Under the pieces are notes generated by a model. The model was not told where the DNA came from and made no database searches. It saw nothing but the letters and a program-made list of their open reading frames with translations. DNA of 10,517 nt from Bacteroidota bacterium (GTDB lineage Bacteria > Bacteroidota > Ignavibacteria > UBA10030 > UBA6906), in the NCBI GenBank assembly GCA_003541875.1, contig DPLS01000063.1, positions 1 through 10,517 on the forward strand. Direction: 5' to 3'. How positions within the stretch are numbered: position 1 is the stretch's first letter; each line of letters opens with the position of its first letter. Below are positions 1-6,521 of the stretch, in pieces. Position numbers and translations under genes: made by a program.

Positions 1-1
1 G

Positions 2-127
2 CGTCGCCCTGGCTCGGTGTTGATGATTGACAACGCATACACCATGTCGCGCCTTGACACGATGGCTCGGCGAAGTACAGAGTTCAGTGCCGAGTTACGC
101 GGATGGTTCCTTGATATACTTCTCTAA
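2..127 (+). CDS. Possible 3' end of a truncated gene at the left edge
   Basis: One plus-strand frame is open from the left edge to a TAA stop at 125-127 and would encode about 41 C-terminal residues, including the stretch VLMIDNAYTMSRLD. The other two plus frames stop within the first 30 bases. The codon third positions are fairly rich in G and C, as in the neighbouring genes, which mildly favours coding. The fragment is too short to assign to a family, and an open frame of this length can arise by chance. I do not recognise the product. A putative promoter for the next gene overlaps the end of this frame. Confidence 0.3.
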   Translation, partial: RRPGSVLMIDNAYTMSRLDTMARRSTEFSAELRGWFLDILL

Positions 128-139
128 ATACGTTACCAT
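111..139 (+). promoter_or_regulatory. Putative sigma70-like promoter of the lipoprotein gene
   Basis: TTGATA (111-116) and TACCAT (134-139) are separated by 17 bases and match the -35 and -10 consensus at 5/6 and 4/6 positions. Transcription would begin near 146, giving a leader of about 145 bases before the lipoprotein start. This is pattern matching only. If the open frame at the left edge is a real gene, the -35 lies inside its last codons. Confidence 0.4.
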
Positions 140-291
140 AGATCGTTATCAATAGTCGGACGGTCATTGGCTTCGCCACCGTTCCCATTCTCAGTACGAA
201 ATGATGCTGTGTTTGCCAACATCCCACCGGGATGCGAGTCTCTACAGGTTTGAATCAACCATTACACTCACAAACTCTTGAAGGTACTATG

Positions 292-879
292 ATGAAGCTG
301 TCGACGATTGGGTCCCTGCTTGTTGCATGTGGACTCGTTATGATGGTGGGGTGTAACAAGAAGCAGCCTGAGCCGGTAACACAAATTCCACAGCAAAGTC
401 CCGAGGCCGTAGCGGCACACGACGTGAATTCAGTGGCTGGCGTTCACTGGACCCGTCCGGAGCGCTGGGGAGTCCAACCACCCCGGCAGATGCGCATTGC
501 CACATACAGTGTGCCTGCGGCAGAAGGTGATGGGGAAGGTGGCGAGTGTGCGGTGTTCCACTTTGGCAGCGGACAGGGGGGAGACATTGTGTCAAATATT
601 GACCGATGGGTAAGTCAATTTGAGAATGGGAAACCGCAGCAAACCTCAAAGGAATTCAATGGCCTCAAGGTGACTCTTGTGCAGATTGCCGGAACATATC
701 TCGCTCCTTCCGGTCCAATGATGCAATCGTCAGGGAAGAAAGAGAACTACCGCCTGCTTGGTGCCATCGTGGGTGCGCCCGAAGGCTCGGTGTTCTTCAA
801 GCTTACGGGGCCTGCAAAGACCATCGCGGCTTGCGAGTCGGACTTCAACAGGCTGCTTGGTTCGCTCGGGAAGCAGTAA
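292..879 (+). CDS. Putative secreted lipoprotein of unknown function
   Basis: This encodes 195 residues with a short charged start (MKLST), a hydrophobic stretch (about residues 6-20) and a lipobox-like MVGC with the lipidated Cys at residue 21, followed by Asn-Lys-Lys. It should therefore be exported, lipidated and anchored to a membrane facing the periplasm or outside. The mature part (about residues 50-195) has a WTRPERW motif, a segment with FHFGSGQGG and NIDRWVSQF, and an AxPxG-like turn. I do not recognise a named family. I chose ATG 292 because GAAGG at 280-284 sits 7 bases upstream. The adjacent ATG at 289 is nearly as good. An in-frame ATG at 232 would put 20 polar residues before the signal peptide and is less likely. 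The gene stands alone and ends just before a terminator hairpin. Confidence 0.8.
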   Translation: MKLSTIGSLLVACGLVMMVGCNKKQPEPVTQIPQQSPEAVAAHDVNSVAGVHWTRPERWGVQPPRQMRIATYSVPAAEGDGEGGECAVFHFGSGQGGDIVSNIDRWVSQFENGKPQQTSKEFNGLKVTLVQIAGTYLAPSGPMMQSSGKKENYRLLGAIVGAPEGSVFFKLTGPAKTIAACESDFNRLLGSLGKQ

Positions 880-904
880 ACTCGCTTGCTTGCTGCATGA
901 AAAA

Positions 905-943
905 GCAAACGCCGTCTCAATGAATGAGGCGGCGTTTGTGTTT
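905..943. terminator. Bidirectional rho-independent terminator
   Basis: A 13-base arm (907-919, AAACGCCGTCTCA) and its complement (925-937) form a stem with a single G-U pair around a 5-base loop (920-924). The stem can extend one or two pairs to 905-939. On the plus strand it is followed by a T-rich run (TTTGTGTTT). On the minus strand the stem is followed by GCTTTTT. It lies between the convergent lipoprotein and dehydratase genes, so it can end both transcripts. Confidence 0.85.
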
Positions 944-969
944 GGATCCTGACTGACAAAAGCCCTGAG

Positions 970-1254
970 CTAAAGTTTGTCCACCTTCGCTGCAAACTCA
1001 ACGTCAAGCGGACTTATGCCGCCAAGGTCGTGCGTTACAAGATCGATAATAACCTTGTTGTAGACATTCGACCAGTCTGGGTGATGGTTCATACCTTCCG
1101 CAATCAGTGCGACGCTCGACATGAAGCCAAATGCCTGGACGAAGCTCTTGAACGTGAATTCCCTGTGCAACTTGCCGTTGACGACTGTCCAACCGTTCAG
1201 GGGCTTGATAGCCACCGCTAGTTCTTGCTCGGAGAGCCTATTGCGCCCACTCAT
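970..1254 (-). CDS. phhB: Pterin-4a-carbinolamine dehydratase (PCD/DCoH family)
   Basis: This enzyme family dehydrates 4a-hydroxytetrahydrobiopterin during recycling of the pterin cofactor of aromatic amino acid hydroxylases. Some bacterial members have instead been linked to molybdopterin metabolism. The 94-residue product has the usual length and a complete signature: Glu53-x3-His57-His58-Pro59-x5-Tyr65-x9-His75-x8-Asp84. The two His after GMN and His75 are the expected active-site residues. I chose ATG 1254, 9 bases after the stop of the upstream methyltransferase-like gene. An in-frame TTG at 1263 directly abuts that stop and would add three residues. Neither has a well-spaced ribosome site, so translational coupling is likely. 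No aromatic amino acid hydroxylase is visible here, so the true substrate is uncertain. The molybdopterin genes lie 5 kb away on the other strand. The symbol is assigned by family only. Confidence 0.9.
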   Translation of the reverse strand: MSGRNRLSEQELAVAIKPLNGWTVVNGKLHREFTFKSFVQAFGFMSSVALIAEGMNHHPDWSNVYNKVIIDLVTHDLGGISPLDVEFAAKVDKL

Positions 1255-1263
1255 ACCCTGCAA

Positions 1264-2373
1264 TCAGATTTTGGATTTCTCAAACGTGAGCAACTCGCGG
1301 CAGTCGGAAGCCATTGGTTTCAGTCCTTCGACGTGCGACCGGAGTTTAACAGCTTCGCTACGACGGGGGAGATAGACCTTCCCGATTTGTGAAAGGCCAA
1401 GTTCCTTAAGCACCTGGGTCATCTCGAAGGGGAAATCGATCACGCCAAAACTTCCTGTTGATGCTTCAACAATAACGGAGATCCTGCCGCCGGGCTTAAG
1501 CGTGCGAGCACTCTCTCGCGCAATCGTCTTGAACTTCATCATTGTCTCGGCTTTGGCTGCCGTTGGAGAGAAGTCGGAGTCATCACCGCGGGGATAGAAA
1601 TCGGCCGGCGGATCGAGGAACACGTAATCGATTGAGTTTGATTGTTCCGGGATCCCTGTAAGCAGAATGTTTGCGCGTCCAACGCGATCATCGGAGGGTT
1701 CAACGTCGTACATCTTGCAGATGCAGCCACTGAAGTGCTGAATTGATCCGACCACGTCGCCGGTCGTTCCGCTTCCCGCCATCGGATCAAGAACTGTTGC
1801 TCCAGGGTGAGTATAATAGAAGAGGGCATTTGCCACAATTTGTCCGGGGAGTCTCCCTCTGTAACCGGATTTCCCGAACCGGGGATCGGGAACATCAAAC
1901 GACCAGACGTTTCGTTCCTTCAAATCAAATCCGAATTTGGTTCTCTCATCTTCTCGCTTCGAAAGTTCGTCCTCGCGTATCTTTTTCTGTAGGTCGGAGA
2001 TTGTCCACTTGTTGTTGATAGCCATTTTCTCGTACCGATCACGCTCCCGGGTTTCGTCCACCTTCGTCGCCAGCTCGAAGTAGAAAATCTCAGGCAGTGG
2101 TCGCTTCTCTACATCAGGATAGTAGCTGTAGAACATCTGGCACTGCTTCAGCATGTGGTAAGGGAACTTGAACCCAGGAACATCCGACATGCGTTTCAGG
2201 ATATGTTCGCCGAAAACGCCTTCTTTTAGCGCGGTCGGGATGACCTTCTCGACAAGGAACTTTCCGAGATCCCAGTAGTTGTCTGCCGAAAAGGAATTGA
2301 GCTTCTCGATGAGAGGATCAAGCGCCGATGCTCTGCCGGCTTTTGGCTTTGCTGCGGGGGCGGTCTTTGCCAT
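1264..2373 (-). CDS. DNA-methyltransferase-like protein with helical N-terminal domain
   Basis: This encodes 369 residues in two parts. Residues about 15-145 are helical and charged, with NYWDLGKFLVEKV, a Tyr-rich FYSYYPD and a WTISDLQKKI segment. This pattern recalls the DUF1016/YhcG-type N-terminal domain, a resemblance judged by eye. Residues about 170-369 form a Rossmann-type methyltransferase. GRLPGQIVANALFYYTHPG leads into motif I (LDPMAGSGTT, 195-204), which binds S-adenosylmethionine. A motif IV-like LDPPADFYP follows at 253-261, and a PGGRISVIVE strand at 294-303. Motif I precedes motif IV, unlike the beta-class order. Motif IV has Ala where N6-adenine and N4-cytosine enzymes normally carry an aromatic residue, so the activity or target may differ. 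The start at 2373 has GGAG six bases upstream; a more upstream in-frame start at 2436 lacks this support. No restriction enzyme gene is adjacent, so it would be an orphan methylase. Confidence 0.75.
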   Translation of the reverse strand: MAKTAPAAKPKAGRASALDPLIEKLNSFSADNYWDLGKFLVEKVIPTALKEGVFGEHILKRMSDVPGFKFPYHMLKQCQMFYSYYPDVEKRPLPEIFYFELATKVDETRERDRYEKMAINNKWTISDLQKKIREDELSKREDERTKFGFDLKERNVWSFDVPDPRFGKSGYRGRLPGQIVANALFYYTHPGATVLDPMAGSGTTGDVVGSIQHFSGCICKMYDVEPSDDRVGRANILLTGIPEQSNSIDYVFLDPPADFYPRGDDSDFSPTAAKAETMMKFKTIARESARTLKPGGRISVIVEASTGSFGVIDFPFEMTQVLKELGLSQIGKVYLPRRSEAVKLRSHVEGLKPMASDCRELLTFEKSKI

Positions 2374-2383
2374 TGGAAACTCC
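2374..2383 (-). promoter_or_regulatory. Ribosome binding site deciding the methyltransferase start
   Basis: On the minus strand GGAG (plus-strand CTCC at 2380-2383) lies six bases before ATG 2373. This favours that start over the in-frame upstream start at 2436, which would add 21 residues of unconvincing sequence. Confidence 0.65.
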
Positions 2384-2459
2384 GATGGTTGTTGCGGTGA
2401 GAGGGAACGCCAGGACGACATTTTCGATGCTGTCACTGACGGACAGAGAAATCTGGCAT

Positions 2460-2488
2460 ACTATAAGGGAAAATGATGAAGATTGCAA
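2460..2488 (-). promoter_or_regulatory. Sigma70-like promoter of the methyltransferase-dehydratase unit
   Basis: Read on the minus strand, TTGCAA (2483-2488) and TATAGT (2460-2465) are separated by exactly 17 bases and match the consensus at 4/6 and 5/6 positions. Transcription would begin near 2453, about 80 bases before ATG 2373. The 216-base gap between this gene and the protease gene upstream (2374-2589) otherwise holds no gene and no clear terminator that I can see. A short inverted repeat, CTGTC-N7-GACAG (2430-2446), lies just downstream of the expected transcript start. Confidence 0.6.
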
Positions 2489-2589
2489 GGTCTGAAAGGT
2501 GAACCCGGTCTTTTCCTGTTGAACGCTGACTGATCGACAGCATGGGTGAAGGACATTACTGGCGGATGATCCAGATTCCTTCCTTCGTC

Positions 2590-4230
2590 TCAGCCGGGCG
2601 CTGAATGCACATTCACCTTGCTGTTCCATCCCCCAAATCCATCCGGTTCTTTGTCGGTATTTGCCGGATCTTCCGTCCACACTCTCCCATCGATCACAAA
2701 TTTGTAGCGGTACGTTCCCGAATCGGGCTTGCGGATCCAACAGCTCCACATCCCCGGCTCAGATTCGAGGAGTTCGTTCTTCGATTCATCCCACCCATTG
2801 AAATCTCCGGCAAGCGAGACGGAGCGCGGCTCACTGTTGTTATAGATGAAATAGATCCTTCCGTCGGCGAAATAGACTCCCGGCTCTTTGTTGATGTGTC
2901 GCTGCCTTAGGGCTCGCTCAACCGCGACGCGAGGATTGGGCACTCCAAAGCCCTGCTGCTCGTTCGGGACTCTCTTGAGAGGTTCGGCTGTCTCAGTCAG
3001 GATCTGCTTCACATGTGCTGGCGTCAGCTCCGGCATTGCCTCAAGCATCTGAGCGATGATCGAGCTGACAATCGGGGCGGCGAACGATGTGCCATCCACG
3101 TGTTTGTAATAAGGGGCGATATACTTCATCTCCAGAATACGATCACGCAACCACTGTTTGTAGTCGCCACGGAGAAGTGCTCCGGGAGCGGTCGGAAGCA
3201 TTTTCTTCTTTGTCTCAAACTGTTTCTCAACAGTGCGTGGTGTCGCCTTTAGGAGTTCGAATAGTGCCTTGGATTCAGCGTATTGGTCTGTCTTTGGCAA
3301 AATCGGTCCTGCAACCCATATTGCCGGCGCAATCAGCTCTGGTTTCGGGTTGCCATCGACCGTCTTGCCGAACGTCGAACGATACATTGTTCGGTGTTGC
3401 TCGTGCAATTCATTCCGGTCATCGAGTCCGCCGACTGTAATAACCGATGGCGAGCTTGCCGGCGGAACAATTGGACGATCGGGATTGTTGCCGACTGCTG
3501 CAACCACGATGATCCCTTCCCTCACTGCTTGCTCAGCCTCCTGGTCTACGGGACTATCAGTAAGTGGCGATGGCTCATCATCTCCAACCGAAATGCTTAT
3601 GACACGAATATCGTATTGCTTCCTGTGCTCTCTCGCCCAGCGGATTCCTCTTGCTATGTTCTCTGTGTTGATGTGTTTCGTGCGCGTATCCATCACCTTG
3701 ATCAAGACAACTTCTGCTTCCGATGCAATCCCCCGATAGAGGCCACGAGAGAGGAATCCATTCCCCGCAGAAGCCACAGTGGTCATTGTGCCGTGCCAGC
3801 TCTCAGTGTGTACCTGCGCAAAGTGAGACGCCCCTTTCTTTTCATCAGTCACATCAACGATGGCTTTAATGCGGTTGGTGGGTCGAACAAGATCGGGGTG
3901 GCGGTAGAATCCAGAATCGAGAAAAACAATCGTCACTCCCCGTCCCTTGAAACGGGGATCAGCATTAAGGCGGAGCGGCGTCGGGAGAAGAGCAAACGCA
4001 TTATTCACCCGCAACCGGAAGAGAGTTCCTTGGGCCAGACTGGAGAAATGTTCCTCAACGGTGTCAAACTCGTTCAAGTACAGGCAACGTTCGCACAGCC
4101 CCAAGGGTTCAGACCATTCGGGGTGGCGAGACCTCAGCTTGGTGACTACCTGCTCTTCTCCTCCACCTTGGAAGTGCCTCAGCAGCGTGTCAGTGTACTG
4201 GTGGCAGACCGGACAGCGTGGCGTTCCCAT
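2590..4230 (-). CDS. Zinc ribbon-subtilisin (S8)-CBM48 fusion protease
   Basis: This encodes 546 residues in three parts. An N-terminal treble-clef or zinc-ribbon-like module has CPVC (Cys6, Cys9) and CERC (Cys46, Cys49). A subtilase domain (about 95-440) has a complete catalytic triad: Asp105 in FLDSGF, His146 in WHGT and Ser382 in DGTSFAAP. Asn248 in AVGNN is the oxyanion residue. The C-terminal domain (about 456-542) looks like a CBM48/AMPK glycogen-binding E-set domain: SVSLAGDFNGWDE, GMWSCWI, YRYKFVIDG and WTEDP. There is no signal peptide, membrane segment or recognisable propeptide, so it should act in the cytoplasm, unlike most subtilases. A charged insertion (about 311-372) separates the usual PELxAP strand from the catalytic Ser. 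ATG 4230 has no good ribosome site. It lies 49 bases after the 237-residue gene upstream and is probably co-transcribed with it. The target protein is unknown; the last domain suggests recruitment to glycogen or another alpha-glucan. Confidence 0.88.
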   Translation of the reverse strand: MGTPRCPVCHQYTDTLLRHFQGGGEEQVVTKLRSRHPEWSEPLGLCERCLYLNEFDTVEEHFSSLAQGTLFRLRVNNAFALLPTPLRLNADPRFKGRGVTIVFLDSGFYRHPDLVRPTNRIKAIVDVTDEKKGASHFAQVHTESWHGTMTTVASAGNGFLSRGLYRGIASEAEVVLIKVMDTRTKHINTENIARGIRWAREHRKQYDIRVISISVGDDEPSPLTDSPVDQEAEQAVREGIIVVAAVGNNPDRPIVPPASSPSVITVGGLDDRNELHEQHRTMYRSTFGKTVDGNPKPELIAPAIWVAGPILPKTDQYAESKALFELLKATPRTVEKQFETKKKMLPTAPGALLRGDYKQWLRDRILEMKYIAPYYKHVDGTSFAAPIVSSIIAQMLEAMPELTPAHVKQILTETAEPLKRVPNEQQGFGVPNPRVAVERALRQRHINKEPGVYFADGRIYFIYNNSEPRSVSLAGDFNGWDESKNELLESEPGMWSCWIRKPDSGTYRYKFVIDGRVWTEDPANTDKEPDGFGGWNSKVNVHSAPG

Positions 4231-4279
4231 AAAGAAGAATAGGAGGATTGGATCAAAAGTGCAATGTGTGTTGTGCTGC

Positions 4280-4993
4280 TCATGAGTACAACTGCGTCAT
4301 GAGTTTTCTCTTGGCAATCGGCAGTATGGTGGATTCATAGGGGAAGTCGAGATCTGTTTCGCATAGATACATTGCAGGGTTCGGGAGGTCGTGATACTTC
4401 CCAATCACCTCGAGCTTCAGTTCTTCTGGAGTCTTGCGTATTGGAGAGAGTTCAATTGTCTCGAGCACTTTTGTTTTCAGTTGCCGGTATCGTTCGGTGG
4501 ATGAACTGAAAAGCGAAACTTCATAACGGAGCAAATAGAGCTTCCGATCTTTGGTGTCGGGGACCGCCCAATATCCTTCCTGTTTATAAACTGGCATCAA
4601 ACCAACCTCTTCGATCATGACATGCTCATCGACAAAATGGTAGATGCCGATTCCTTCGTCCACGGCCTTCTTGAGGTGGGGGAGCGCCCATGCAATGAGA
4701 TCGATAACACGCTGGAAATCAGGGTCAGCGGGTGTCAGAGAATCGTAGATGAGATGGTGATGCTCGATGTCAACCCCCCTGAGCTGTTGTGGGAAGGATT
4801 CGTCCAGCCCTCCTTTCTGCTCCACCAGACTCTCAAGCGTTGATGTGACATCCACAAGCTCTTTGAAAGCTGGATAGAGTCGGTTGTGCGAGAGCTCGCT
4901 GTAGTATTCCTTCAGGCAATGCAGCACCTGATACTGCTTTGTTTCAACGTCGCTGCCGCCACCGATGAACATTTCAATCGAGAGTTTCTCCAT
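4280..4993 (-). CDS. Conserved-looking protein of unknown function upstream of the protease
   Basis: I do not recognise this 237-residue protein. It has no signal peptide or membrane segment and is probably cytoplasmic. It appears mostly helical in the first half (about residues 18-60 and 92-115), followed by beta-rich segments (IGIYHFVDEHVMIEEVGLMP, about 115-134; KLYLLRYEVSLF, about 151-162). His-rich and acidic spots are EHHH (77-80) and DEH (122-124), and the C-terminal part has a DLPNPAMYLCETDLDFPYE segment. No known catalytic signature is evident. I chose ATG 4993 because AGGTGAGGG lies just upstream with 5-6 bases of spacing. The in-frame GTG at 5005 falls inside that ribosome site and is unlikely to be the start. 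It is the first gene of a probable two-gene unit with the glycogen-binding protease, which makes it a candidate partner, substrate or regulator. That is inference from position only. Confidence 0.75.
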   Translation of the reverse strand: MEKLSIEMFIGGGSDVETKQYQVLHCLKEYYSELSHNRLYPAFKELVDVTSTLESLVEQKGGLDESFPQQLRGVDIEHHHLIYDSLTPADPDFQRVIDLIAWALPHLKKAVDEGIGIYHFVDEHVMIEEVGLMPVYKQEGYWAVPDTKDRKLYLLRYEVSLFSSSTERYRQLKTKVLETIELSPIRKTPEELKLEVIGKYHDLPNPAMYLCETDLDFPYESTILPIAKRKLMTQLYS

Positions 4994-5302
4994 CTTATCC
5001 CTCACCTAGAAGTTCCGCCACAAATGTGTCCCACCCACTGCACACTAAGTCATAAAAGCCGTGCCAGTAGTTGCGGAATCTCGTGTAGTGCGATTCCAAT
5101 CAGTTCAGGGGGCGGGGTAGAGTGGTGGGTTGGATTTCACATGGAATTTTGACATCTGTTGAGTATATTTCTACACACTGGAACGATATTCTCCACACCA
5201 ATCCTTTTCCCTGCGGCCGACATACCGCGGTGCTTTCTTGTGAAACTCAGATTGCGTGTGGATCAGACGCTTGTCTTTTAAAATGAATTGGTGTAGCAGC
5301 AC
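4994..5302. other. Divergent intergenic region
   Basis: About 300 bases separate the minus-strand protease unit from glucokinase. I find no convincing gene here. For the plus strand there is an exact TTGACA at 5149-5154, with a poor -10 (TACACA, 5172-5177) 17 bases on, and a better isolated -10-like TAAAAT at 5279-5284, 18 bases before the glucokinase ATG. For the minus strand only weak elements are visible, including an incomplete sigma54-like site at 5051-5067. A G-rich tract lies at 5107-5117. Both genes should be driven from this region. Confidence 0.5.
5149..5177 (+). promoter_or_regulatory. Weak candidate promoter upstream of glucokinase
   Basis: A perfect -35 hexamer TTGACA (5149-5154) is followed after 17 bases by TACACA (5172-5177), which matches the -10 consensus at only 3/6 positions. 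The leader would be about 120 bases. The alternative is the TAAAAT at 5279-5284 without a well-placed -35, which would give a near-leaderless transcript. I cannot choose between them from sequence alone. Confidence 0.3.
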
Positions 5303-6280
5303 ATGATTCTTGCAGGAGATATTGGCGGTACCAAGACGAACCTTGCGTACTTTGTTGCAGAAGGGGAACGGCTTGTACCGAAACTAGTGAAGAGCTATTC
5401 CAGCCAGCAGCACCGAGCGCTCAATGAGGTTGTGGAGCGGCTGCTCACCGAGCACCCCGCGAAGATTTCGACAGCAGCATTTGGAATTGCAGGCGCAGTC
5501 GTCGATGGAAAAAGCAAGCTCACGAACCTCGGCTGGGATGTGGACGGACGCGAAGTGGCAGGGATTCTCGGACTGGCTTCCGTTGGGCTCATTAACGATC
5601 TCCAGGCGACGGCCTATGGGACGCTCCGACTCGCACAGGACGAAAAGGCAGTATTGAATGTCGGAGTCCCACAATCCAGAGCGCCGATTGCTGTGATTGC
5701 TGCCGGCACGGGACTGGGTGAAAGCGCGCTTGTCTGGGACGGCAAGCGGTACCGGGCTATCCCTTCTGAAGGAGGACACACGGAGTTTGGCCCGCGCAAT
5801 GAGTTGGAGATTGATCTGCTCCGTTTTCTGAGGAAGAAGTTTGCGCGGGTGAGCTATGAGCGCATTGTGGCCGGTCCGGGCTTTGCCAATCTGTATGAGT
5901 TCTTCCGTTCTCGGGCAGACTACCCTGAGCCCGAATGGCTGAGAGTGGCGATGATGTCCGGAGATTCGTCAGCCGCGATTTCGCAAGCTGGAGTTGAGGG
6001 GAAGGATCGTGTGTGTGTTGAGGTGGTGGAGAGCTTTGCCTCGCTCTATGGGGCAGAGGCAGGGAATCTTGCGTTGAAGATTCTTGCCACTGGTGGTGTC
6101 TACGTTGGCGGTGGTATAGCACCGAAAATCCTTCCGGTCATTCAGAAGCACTTCATGGAGGCGTTCGTTACGAAGGGGCGCTACACAAAGCTGATGAAGC
6201 AAATGCCTGTGCATGTTGTTCTCAACGAACAGGCAGCACTTATCGGAGCGGCTCATTATGCCATGGTGATGGATGATTAG
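5303..6280 (+). CDS. glk: Glucokinase (E. coli Glk family)
   Basis: This enzyme phosphorylates glucose to glucose 6-phosphate with ATP in the cytoplasm, feeding glycolysis and storage-sugar metabolism. The 325-residue length is close to that of E. coli Glk (321). Visible signatures are the phosphate-1 loop DIGGTKT (6-12), GIAGAV (61-66), the LINDLQA segment with the expected catalytic base Asp99, GTGLGES (135-141) and SEGGHTEFGPRN (155-166). EGGH there belongs to the sugar-binding region. The C-terminal GGVYVGGGIAPKIL (264-277) completes the ATPase fold. The ROK-family zinc-binding Cys motif is absent, supporting the Glk rather than ROK branch. ATG 5303 lacks a ribosome site. Its last 8 bases overlap moaD, so the two are almost certainly co-transcribed, an unusual pairing of a sugar kinase with molybdopterin genes. 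Confidence 0.93.
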   Translation: MILAGDIGGTKTNLAYFVAEGERLVPKLVKSYSSQQHRALNEVVERLLTEHPAKISTAAFGIAGAVVDGKSKLTNLGWDVDGREVAGILGLASVGLINDLQATAYGTLRLAQDEKAVLNVGVPQSRAPIAVIAAGTGLGESALVWDGKRYRAIPSEGGHTEFGPRNELEIDLLRFLRKKFARVSYERIVAGPGFANLYEFFRSRADYPEPEWLRVAMMSGDSSAAISQAGVEGKDRVCVEVVESFASLYGAEAGNLALKILATGGVYVGGGIAPKILPVIQKHFMEAFVTKGRYTKLMKQMPVHVVLNEQAALIGAAHYAMVMDD

Positions 6281-6521
6281 TGTGAACGTCAAATTCTTCG
6301 GCCCACTCCGTGATGCTGTCAAGCAAGATGAACTGACACTGGACCTGCCAGACGTGTCCACAGGTGAGGAGGCGTTCGGACGACTTGTGGCGCTCTCTCC
6401 GGACCTAAAGAAATGGAGACCGAGTGTAAGACTAGCGGTGAACTTAGAGTACGTACAGTTTTCGCACTCCCTTAAGTCCGGCGACGAATTGAGTTTCATT
6501 CCGCCAGTCAGTGGAGGCTAG
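6273..6521 (+). CDS. moaD: Molybdopterin synthase sulfur-carrier subunit MoaD
   Basis: MoaD is a small ubiquitin-fold protein. Its C-terminal thiocarboxylate donates sulfur to MoaE, converting precursor Z (cyclic pyranopterin monophosphate) to molybdopterin. The 82-residue product has the usual length, starts with a beta strand containing VKFFGPLRD, has the typical VNLEYV strand, and ends in FIPPVSGG with the required terminal Gly-Gly. ATG 6273 overlaps the end of glucokinase by 8 bases in another frame, pointing to translational coupling, since no good ribosome site precedes it. MoaE and MoaA follow directly. The GGA GGC codons of its tail also form the ribosome site of moaE. The gene appears intact. 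Confidence 0.95.
   Translation: MISVNVKFFGPLRDAVKQDELTLDLPDVSTGEEAFGRLVALSPDLKKWRPSVRLAVNLEYVQFSHSLKSGDELSFIPPVSGG

Noticed and set aside
66..95. Inverted repeat CTCGGC / GCCGAG with a 17-base loop
   Set aside because: Arms are only six bases, the loop is long, and there is no T-run or conserved context; probably chance.
3283..4242. 319-residue open frame on the plus strand opposite the protease gene
   Set aside because: It is antisense to a gene with full catalytic motifs, its translation is Cys/Arg/His-rich with no recognisable domain, and it has no supported start.
1264..4993. Phage-defence island built on the methyltransferase and protease
   Set aside because: No restriction nuclease, helicase, toxin or mobility gene is present, and the flanks are housekeeping genes, so there is no positive evidence for defence.
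5051..5067. Sigma54-like -24 element (minus strand CTGGCACG) before the unknown gene
   Set aside because: The -24 half is excellent, but the required GC at -12 is replaced by AT, so a functional sigma54 promoter is doubtful.
5006..5302. Possible molybdenum cofactor riboswitch upstream of the glk-moa operon
   Set aside because: I could not find a convincing multi-stem structure, and the first gene downstream is glucokinase rather than a moa gene.
5969..6499. 176-residue minus-strand frame opposite glk and moaD
   Set aside because: Antisense to conserved genes, with no motif or ribosome site.
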